Notes under the pieces: generated by a model
Seen by the model: only the letters and a program-made list of their open reading frames with translations
Database searches by the model: none
What the model was told of the DNA's origin: nothing
Program-made: the position numbers and the translations under genes
Shown: piece by piece, positions 59,074 to 64,000 of the stretch
Layout of the letters: every line of letters starts with the position of its first letter
Numbering within the stretch: the stretch's first letter is position 1
Assembly (NCBI RefSeq): GCF_030518795.1
Contig: NZ_CP130427.1
Span: forward strand, 2,108,001 to 2,172,000
Direction of reading: 5' to 3'
Length of the DNA: 64,000 nucleotides
From: Micromonospora sp. NBRC 110009
GTDB taxonomy: Bacteria > Actinomycetota > Actinomycetes > Mycobacteriales > Micromonosporaceae

Positions 59074-59834
59074 GGGCGGTCCTCGGGGGGCGGGGTCGGC
59101 GCGGGCGGGGCCGACGGGGGCGGCGGGGTGGGCGGTGCCGGCGGAGGGGGCGGCCCCCAGTGGGACGCGGGACCTTGAGCCGGCGGACCGTAGCCCGGCG
59201 GGGTCGAGGCCGGCGGCGCGGAGGGCGGACCGAAGGCCGGCGGGGTCGGGCCGGCGGGCGCCGGCGCGGGGCTGCGGTGGAAGAAGGCGACCGCCGCCGG
59301 GAGGGTGAGCAGCGCCGCGGCCACCAGGTAGCCGAGCACCTGGGCCACCGACACCGCCGCGTTCACCGGGATCCACCAGGCCGGATAGGCCTCGCCGAGC
59401 TGGGCGAGCAGGTCGGCGGCGGCCCGACCGTCGGCGCTCACCCGCAACGGGGCGGCCCGCTGGCCGACCAGCACCGCCAACCCGCAGCAGCCGCAGAACA
59501 GGCCCAGCCCGGAGACGACCCAGGTCGCCACCCGGGCGCCGGGGCGGCCCGAGAGCAGCCCGAGCGCGAGGCCGATGAGCAGCAGAGCCATGACCACGCC
59601 GACCACGGCCGACAGCGCCGTCGAGCCGCGCAGCAGCGCCACCACCTCGTCGATGTCGCCGCCGCGGGCCCCGGTGGCCTGCGCCGACGCCCGGAACCGG
59701 TCCACCGTGCCGGACGCCACGAGCAGGGTGGCGACCGCGTACACCACGGCGCCGACCGCCATCAGCAGCAGGACCGCCGCCGCCGTGACGACCGCCCCGG
59801 GACGGCGGGGCGCGGCCTGATCGGGGTACGACAC
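59070..59834 (-). CDS. Four-pass membrane protein with Pro-rich cytosolic tail (tandem paralogue)
   Basis: The 254-residue protein has four hydrophobic segments at about residues 14-40, 74-94, 103-124 and 158-184, then a Pro/Ala-rich tail from residue 190 (PPPAPPTPPPPSAPP). The external loop between segments one and two is short and helical. The layout matches the next gene, and the two are likely tandem duplicates. No known domain is recognised. The stop is overlapped by the SDR gene. Probably scaffold or sensor; function unknown. Confidence 0.7.
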   Translation of the reverse strand: MSYPDQAAPRRPGAVVTAAAVLLLMAVGAVVYAVATLLVASGTVDRFRASAQATGARGGDIDEVVALLRGSTALSAVVGVVMALLLIGLALGLLSGRPGARVATWVVSGLGLFCGCCGLAVLVGQRAAPLRVSADGRAAADLLAQLGEAYPAWWIPVNAAVSVAQVLGYLVAAALLTLPAAVAFFHRSPAPAPAGPTPPAFGPPSAPPASTPPGYGPPAQGPASHWGPPPPPAPPTPPPPSAPPAPTPPPEDRP

Positions 59835-59906
59835 GACGAATCCCTCCGGTAGGCGTCGGCTTGCAACCTACTCGGAGGGATCGTCGGAGTCGCTCTTATC
59901 GGGACG

Positions 59907-60668
59907 TCAACTTGCCGGGGGCGGCTCGGGGTCGCGGCGCTCGCCGGACTCGGGCGCCGGACCGGGCTGACCCGGCTGGCCTGGGCCCCATGACGGGGCG
60001 GGCTGGCCCGGCGCGCCGGGGGCACCCGGGTAGCCGGGAGCCGGCGGGTAGCCGGGGGTGGACGGGTAGGCCGGGTAGGCGCTGCCGGGCACCGGCGGCT
60101 CCCAGGTCTGCCGCGGCTTGCGGAAGAACTCGTTGGCCGTCGGCAGAGCCAGGAGGATCAGCGCGACCAGGAGCGCGAGCAGGGCGACCACGCCGAGCAG
60201 CGTGGTCAGCGGGGTGTACCAGCCGGGCAGGGCGTCCGACAGGCGGCGCTGGATCTCCTGGCTGCTGGGCACGTCACCGCTGGAGGAGCCGCCGCCGGTC
60301 AGGCCGCCGGCCGCGTTGTTCAGCAGACCGCCGCCGGTGCAGCAGAGCATGAGGCCGCCCAGCACCCAGGTGGTGATCCGGGAGCCGTTCTTCCCCCGGT
60401 TGTTGAGCAGCGCGAGGACGACGAGCCCGATCGCGAGCAGCAGGCTCAGCACGGCCCCGACCAGGCCGAACACCCAGGCGAAGTCGGCCGCCTGCTCGGC
60501 CGGCGTGTCCCGGAAGGCGTCCCGCATGACCTCCCGGACGGTGCCGATGGTGGTGAGCGTCAGGATCAGGTTCACCAACTGGATGGCCGCGACGAGGATG
60601 AGCAGCCAGCTCGACGCCGTCACCACGGCGGGACGTGCGCGAGGCGGGGTGCCCGGAGCATCGACCAT
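59907..60668 (-). CDS. Four-pass membrane protein with Pro/Gly-rich tail (tandem paralogue)
   Basis: The 253-residue protein has four segments near residues 16-38, 65-88, 98-118 and 150-174, a Gly/Ser loop (GGGLLNNAAGGLTGGGSSSG), and a C-terminal Pro/Gly/Tyr-rich tail (YPAYPSTPGYPPAPGYPGAPG). It is the upstream partner of the similar gene at 59070-59834, with a gap of 72 bases. The tails are of different composition. Cys residues (MLCC) lie in the third segment in both proteins (CGCC in the other). No function is known. Confidence 0.7.
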   Translation of the reverse strand: MVDAPGTPPRARPAVVTASSWLLILVAAIQLVNLILTLTTIGTVREVMRDAFRDTPAEQAADFAWVFGLVGAVLSLLLAIGLVVLALLNNRGKNGSRITTWVLGGLMLCCTGGGLLNNAAGGLTGGGSSSGDVPSSQEIQRRLSDALPGWYTPLTTLLGVVALLALLVALILLALPTANEFFRKPRQTWEPPVPGSAYPAYPSTPGYPPAPGYPGAPGAPGQPAPSWGPGQPGQPGPAPESGERRDPEPPPAS

Positions 60669-60751
60669 GATTCTCCCTCCCTAGATCAGACGACCACCGT
60701 AACGAGCCAGGGCCAGCCGGGCACGCTTCGCGGGCCGGCGACCTCAGCAAC

Positions 60752-61774
60752 TCAGCGGGACGGCCGCTCCCGGCGGCAGAGCCGCCGGTGTTCGGCGGTC
60801 ACCACCGCGAGCAGGAAGAGGTCCACGGCCAGGGCGAAGACCGCGCTGAACTGGTTGACGGTGAAGCTGAAGATCTGCCCGAACAGCAGGTCCACCAGGA
60901 GCGCGAGCTTGAACAGCCGGAAGGCCCGCACCTGGTCGCTGGGCAGCAGCAATGCGCCGCGGATGCTCAGCACCGCGGTGATCAGCGCGGAGACCGAGAC
61001 CCCGAGCACCGCACCCCACTCCTGCTGGTCGGGCAGCTCGCCGCTGATCGCATCCAGGACGATCCGGAGCACGACGACGAACGGCTCGCCGACCACGTAG
61101 AGCACCACCAGCGACACCACCCATCGGTGAGTGGTCACCCAGATCGCCGCGCGGCGGGCCCGGATGAGCCAGCGCTGCCAGAGCCGGGGTGCGGGTGGCT
61201 CGCGTCGGGGCACCGCGTCCAGCAGCCGGGCCACCGCCTCCTCGACCTCCGGGCCACAACCGCGAATCAGCCGCAGCACCGCCGCCCGGCGCCGCGCGCT
61301 GAGGCCGGTGGTGAGACCACCGACCACGGTGTACAGGGCGTTCGCGGTCCGCTCCGGGCCGGAGAGCCGGGTCCGGCCGCGAAGCGCCTGGCTGATCACG
61401 ACCAGCAGGGCGAAGGCGACGTAGATGATGCTCGCGGCCGGCGCGTAGAAGTAGTTGGTTCCCGCCGTGACGAACTTGCCGACCTCGTCGATGAAGAGCC
61501 CGAAGCCCATCCCGCCCAGGATCGCGCCGAGGATGCGTGCCGCGCTGCCGAGGTAGACCAGCGCGACACCCAGGCCGGCGGTCATCAGCAGGCCGCCCCA
61601 GAGCACGTGCGCGATGTGCAGCCCGCCACCGCCGAGCTGCGGGTAGCCGGTCGCCTGGAGATACGCCCGGGTGACCAGCACCGTCACCACCCCGGACAGC
61701 ACGAAGGCCTGCAGGTACGACGGCGCCTCCAGCACCCGGGGCGGCCTCGACCAACGGGACGGACGAGCGCGCAT
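60752..61774 (-). CDS. Multi-pass integral membrane protein
   Basis: The 340-residue protein has about eight hydrophobic segments, including FVLSGVVTVLVTRAYLQATG, HVLWGGLLMTAGLGVALVYLG, ILGAILGGMGFGLFIDEVGKFVTAGTNYFYAPAASIIYVAFALLVVI and WVVSLVVLYVVGEPFVVVLRIVL. FIDEVGKFVT carries charged residues inside the membrane, and a soluble loop with Arg-rich helix GLSARRRAAVLRLIRGCG lies midway. Similar proteins are common in actinobacteria; no named family is recalled with confidence. It lies downstream of the spermidine synthase gene by nine bases, so it is in the same operon. Confidence 0.7.
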   Translation of the reverse strand: MRARPSRWSRPPRVLEAPSYLQAFVLSGVVTVLVTRAYLQATGYPQLGGGGLHIAHVLWGGLLMTAGLGVALVYLGSAARILGAILGGMGFGLFIDEVGKFVTAGTNYFYAPAASIIYVAFALLVVISQALRGRTRLSGPERTANALYTVVGGLTTGLSARRRAAVLRLIRGCGPEVEEAVARLLDAVPRREPPAPRLWQRWLIRARRAAIWVTTHRWVVSLVVLYVVGEPFVVVLRIVLDAISGELPDQQEWGAVLGVSVSALITAVLSIRGALLLPSDQVRAFRLFKLALLVDLLFGQIFSFTVNQFSAVFALAVDLFLLAVVTAEHRRLCRRERPSR

Positions 61775-61783
61775 GCCCCGAAA

Positions 61784-63352
61784 CTAGTAGCCGCGCCACT
61801 CCGTGCGGGCGTACTCCAGCACCCTGGGCTGCAGCAACGTGGAGGGCGGCACGTCCAGCCGGGCCCGGTCGGCGGGGAAGGTGGCCGCCGCCGCGAGCAC
61901 CGACGGGGTGAGGAAGCGCAGTGGCGGCGCGTCGGCGGGCAGCGCCAGCGCCGGCGGGCTCGACCCGGGCGCGGCCAGCACGTATCCCCAGTCACCGAAG
62001 CTCGGCACGTCCACGTGGTAGGGCACCGTCGCGAAGCCGGCCGCGCGGATCGACCGCTCGATCGACCAGTACGACCGGGGCGCGAAGTAGGGCGACCCGG
62101 CCTGCACCACCAGCCGCCCGCCCGGGGCCAGCACCGAGCGGATCAGCGCGTAGAACTCGACCGTGTAGAGCTTCGCGGTGGCCGTCTCGTCGGGGTCGGG
62201 CAGGTCGGCGACCACCACGTCGAACCGCTCCGCGGCGGTCCGCAGCCAGCCGAACGCGTCGAGGTTGAGCACCCGCGCGCGGGGGTCGGCCAGCGAGTGG
62301 TGGTTGAGCTCGCGCAACTGCGGCTCGGTCTGCGCCAGCCGCACCACGGCCGGGTCGAGGTCGACCAGGGTGACCCGCCGTACGTCCGGGTACTTGAGAA
62401 TCTCCCGCAGCGCCAGCCCGTCCCCGGCGCCGAGCACCAGCACCTCGCCGTGCGGTCCGTGCATGGCCGGATGCACCAGCGACTCGTGGTAGCGGTACTC
62501 GTCGACGGAGCTGAACTGGAGGTCGCCGTTGAGGAAGAGCCGCAGGTCGGTGTCGGCGTGGCCGATCTCCCGCACCGACCGGGTCAGCACGATCTCCTGG
62601 TAGCGGCTGCGTTCGGCGTGCACCACCGGGTCGCGGTAGAGCTGCTGCCGGGCGGTCACCTCGAAGTCGTGCGCGGTGACCCAGGCGTACCCGAGGCAGA
62701 GGGCCACCACGACGGAGCCGGCGCCGAGCGCGAGCCGCGCGCGGCGGCCGAGATCGGCCCGGAACACCGTGCCCACCAGCGCGAGGCCGGCGACGGCGTT
62801 CACCGCGCCGACCACCAGCGCGCCCTTGAGCTGGCCGAAGACCGGCATCAGCAGGAACGGGAAGGCCAGCCCGCCGAGCAGCGCGCCGACGTAGTCGGCG
62901 GCGAACAGGTCGGCCACCGCGCTGCCGGCGGACTGCTCGCGGATGCGTTGCAGCAGCACCATGAGCAGCGGGATCTCCGCGCCGATCAGCAGGCCGAGCA
63001 GGAACGCGGTGCCGACCAGCGCCGGCCCGTAGAGGTCCAGCCAGGCGAAGGCGGCGTAGAGGCCGAGCACGGAGAGGCCGCCGAGCAGGGCCAGGGTCAG
63101 CTCGATCGCGGCGAAGGCGGCGGCGGCCCGGGACTGGAGCGGCTTCGCGACCAGCGCGCCGACGCCCATCGCGAAGACCATCACGCCGAGCACGATCGAC
63201 GCCTGGCCGACCGCGTCGCCGATCAGGTAGCTGCCCAGGGCGACCAGCGCCAGCTCGTACACCAGGCCGCAGGCCGCGCAGACGAAGACCGCGAGCAGAA
63301 CCGCCGCGCGGGCCGGCCGCCACTGCGGCCGCGCCGGCGCCTCGGCGGTCAC
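61784..63352 (-). CDS. Polyamine aminopropyltransferase-like protein fused to a membrane domain
   Basis: The 522-residue protein has an N-terminal half with seven hydrophobic segments (LLAVFVCAACGLVYELALVALGSYLIG onward, residues about 15-215). The C-terminal spermidine-synthase-like domain (about 235-470) has YQEIVLTRS, FLNGDLQFSSVDEYRYHESLVHPAM, VLVLGAGDGLALREIL and VVADLPDPDETATAKLYTVEFY. The catalytic Asp in DLPDPD and the decarboxylated-SAM loop GAGDG are present. Membrane fusions of this kind are frequent in actinobacteria, and the product may not be spermidine. GTG 63352 overlaps the next gene by four bases. Confidence 0.85.
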   Translation of the reverse strand: MTAEAPARPQWRPARAAVLLAVFVCAACGLVYELALVALGSYLIGDAVGQASIVLGVMVFAMGVGALVAKPLQSRAAAAFAAIELTLALLGGLSVLGLYAAFAWLDLYGPALVGTAFLLGLLIGAEIPLLMVLLQRIREQSAGSAVADLFAADYVGALLGGLAFPFLLMPVFGQLKGALVVGAVNAVAGLALVGTVFRADLGRRARLALGAGSVVVALCLGYAWVTAHDFEVTARQQLYRDPVVHAERSRYQEIVLTRSVREIGHADTDLRLFLNGDLQFSSVDEYRYHESLVHPAMHGPHGEVLVLGAGDGLALREILKYPDVRRVTLVDLDPAVVRLAQTEPQLRELNHHSLADPRARVLNLDAFGWLRTAAERFDVVVADLPDPDETATAKLYTVEFYALIRSVLAPGGRLVVQAGSPYFAPRSYWSIERSIRAAGFATVPYHVDVPSFGDWGYVLAAPGSSPPALALPADAPPLRFLTPSVLAAAATFPADRARLDVPPSTLLQPRVLEYARTEWRGY

Positions 63353-64000
63353 GCCGTCTCCCGGGTACGCCCGGCGGCTCCCGCCCCGGCGCGCTGCGCG
63401 GGTACGCGGACCCGGAGCTGCCGGCGGCGCTGCGCCACGCCCACGGTGACGAGGAGCGCGGCGAGCAGGAAGAGCCCGGCCGTGGCGAGCAGCCAGCCCC
63501 AGCGGTCCCGCCAGAAGTCGCTGCCGGCGTCCGGCAGCGGGCTGGCGGCGGCCGACGGGCCGGCGCTCGGAGCGGCGGCGGGCGCGGCCAGGCCGGCCTC
63601 GGCGGCGAGCAGCGGCAGCGTGGTGGCGGCCCGGGTGGCCGCCCAGCCCGGGTCGTCGACGAACGCGTCCTCGTCCAGCCCGAACCGGCCCAGCCCGCTC
63701 TCGATGGCGGACAGGTCGGCGAGGTCGATGTCGTCGGAGCCGGTGACCCGGATCGAGGCGGAGTCGTTGGCCTCGCTGCTCTCCGAGGTGTAGGTGATGT
63801 CGGCGGTCAGCTCGACCCAGCGCGGGCATCCCGGCGCGTCCGCGGCCGCCGTGCCGTCGCCGAGGTTCGAGCCGACGCTGACCAGCTCGTATCCGTCGGT
63901 CAGCCGCCAGCCGTAGCAGATGCCCTGGTTGGCGAAGGCGGCCTGGAGGATGGGCACAGTGTCGGCGCGCTCGTCGCCCGCGGGGGCGGGGACGGTCAGG
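63349..64000 (-). CDS. Single-pass membrane protein (partial at window edge)
   Basis: The frame is open from the right window edge and reads LTVPAPAGDERADTVPILQAAFANQGICYGWRLTDGYELVSVGSNLGDG onwards. The N-terminus lies outside the window. The exported part has two Cys (GICYGW and PGCPRW) and Thr/Ser-rich strands; an Ala/Pro stalk leads to a single membrane segment (WLLATAGLFLLAALLVTVG) and a basic tail. It is the upstream partner of the spermidine-synthase-like gene with a four-base overlap. The family is not recognised. It probably sits in the same operon. Confidence 0.65.
   Translation of the reverse strand, partial: LTVPAPAGDERADTVPILQAAFANQGICYGWRLTDGYELVSVGSNLGDGTAAADAPGCPRWVELTADITYTSESSEANDSASIRVTGSDDIDLADLSAIESGLGRFGLDEDAFVDDPGWAATRAATTLPLLAAEAGLAAPAAAPSAGPSAAASPLPDAGSDFWRDRWGWLLATAGLFLLAALLVTVGVAQRRRQLRVRVPAQRAGAGAAGRTRETA

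Noticed and set aside
60788..63793. A 1001-codon plus-strand frame opposite the membrane and spermidine-synthase-like genes
   Set aside because: It is the antisense shadow of three convincing minus-strand genes and is dominated by His/Gln/Arg/Gly repeats without any domain.

Overview
The window is a very GC-rich actinobacterial chromosome segment. Codon third positions are almost all G or C, GTG starts are common, and -10 boxes of the TAnnnT type often sit directly before start codons. It carries bldC, a DUF3073 gene, SigE-family sigma factors, a high-molecular-weight FabG and Hen1/Pnkp RNA repair genes. Together with a dispersed inverted repeat built on TGATCATGAAGT, this points to Micromonosporaceae, most likely Micromonospora or a close relative. 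No rRNA, tRNA, CRISPR array, insertion sequence or prophage was seen. Most of the window looks like core chromosome.

Layout. 1-3.9 kb: small and membrane proteins, a SRPBCC protein and a DUF2786 protein. 4.0-8.8 kb: a periplasmic binding lipoprotein whose two halves appear in swapped order, a beta-oxidation pair (hydratase and 3-hydroxyacyl-CoA dehydrogenase), a small DxDxDG repeat protein, a methyltransferase and a PPOX oxidoreductase. 8.8-11.9 kb: bldC, a conserved hypothetical, a branched-chain amino acid dehydrogenase and DUF3073, in an order I recall from Streptomyces. 12.0-13.4 kb: a two-gene RiPP cassette (radical SAM/SPASM maturase plus a precursor ending in a cyclophane-type core). 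13.5-23.6 kb: purine genes purM, purF, purL, purQ and purS with a sterol-carrier-like gene, a large surface protein with a Gly/Tyr/Gln-rich tail, and a ComB-family gene. 24-28 kb: a UPF0145-type protein, purB, a MazEF-like toxin-antitoxin pair, and a sigma factor with a membrane partner. 28-38.6 kb: lipid metabolism (thiolase, FabG4-like reductase, MaoC hydratase, SCP2, acyl-CoA dehydrogenase, acyl-CoA ligase), a TetR regulator with a clear palindromic site, and a dimethylformamidase-like secreted protein. 38.7-42.5 kb: purD, purA and a degenerate diacylglycerol-kinase-like protein. 42.5-50 kb: a ParA-like ATPase, DUF3151, a LOG-family protein, fructose-bisphosphate aldolase, a holin-like membrane protein, and a second sigma factor paired with an LCP-domain membrane protein. 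50-64 kb: an LPITG surface protein, the Hen1-Pnkp RNA repair pair, DedA, ArsR, pyrE, an SDR, two tandem tetraspan proteins, a large membrane protein and a membrane-fused spermidine synthase.

How the genes work together. Eight purine genes (purM, F, L, Q, S, B, D, A) are spread over four places and cover much of the route from PRPP to AMP. PurL, PurQ and PurS should form the FGAR amidotransferase complex. The thiolase, FabG4 and MaoC genes resemble the fadA2/fabG4/htdX arrangement of Mycobacterium tuberculosis. The most unusual items are the cyclophane RiPP pair lying inside an otherwise conserved neighbourhood, the apparently circularly permuted ABC-type binding protein, a short ORF followed by a T-tailed terminator at 23.9-24.2 kb, and a hairpin inside the 5' region of the LOG-family gene. 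Functional calls rest on motif and family recognition by eye. No database search was run.
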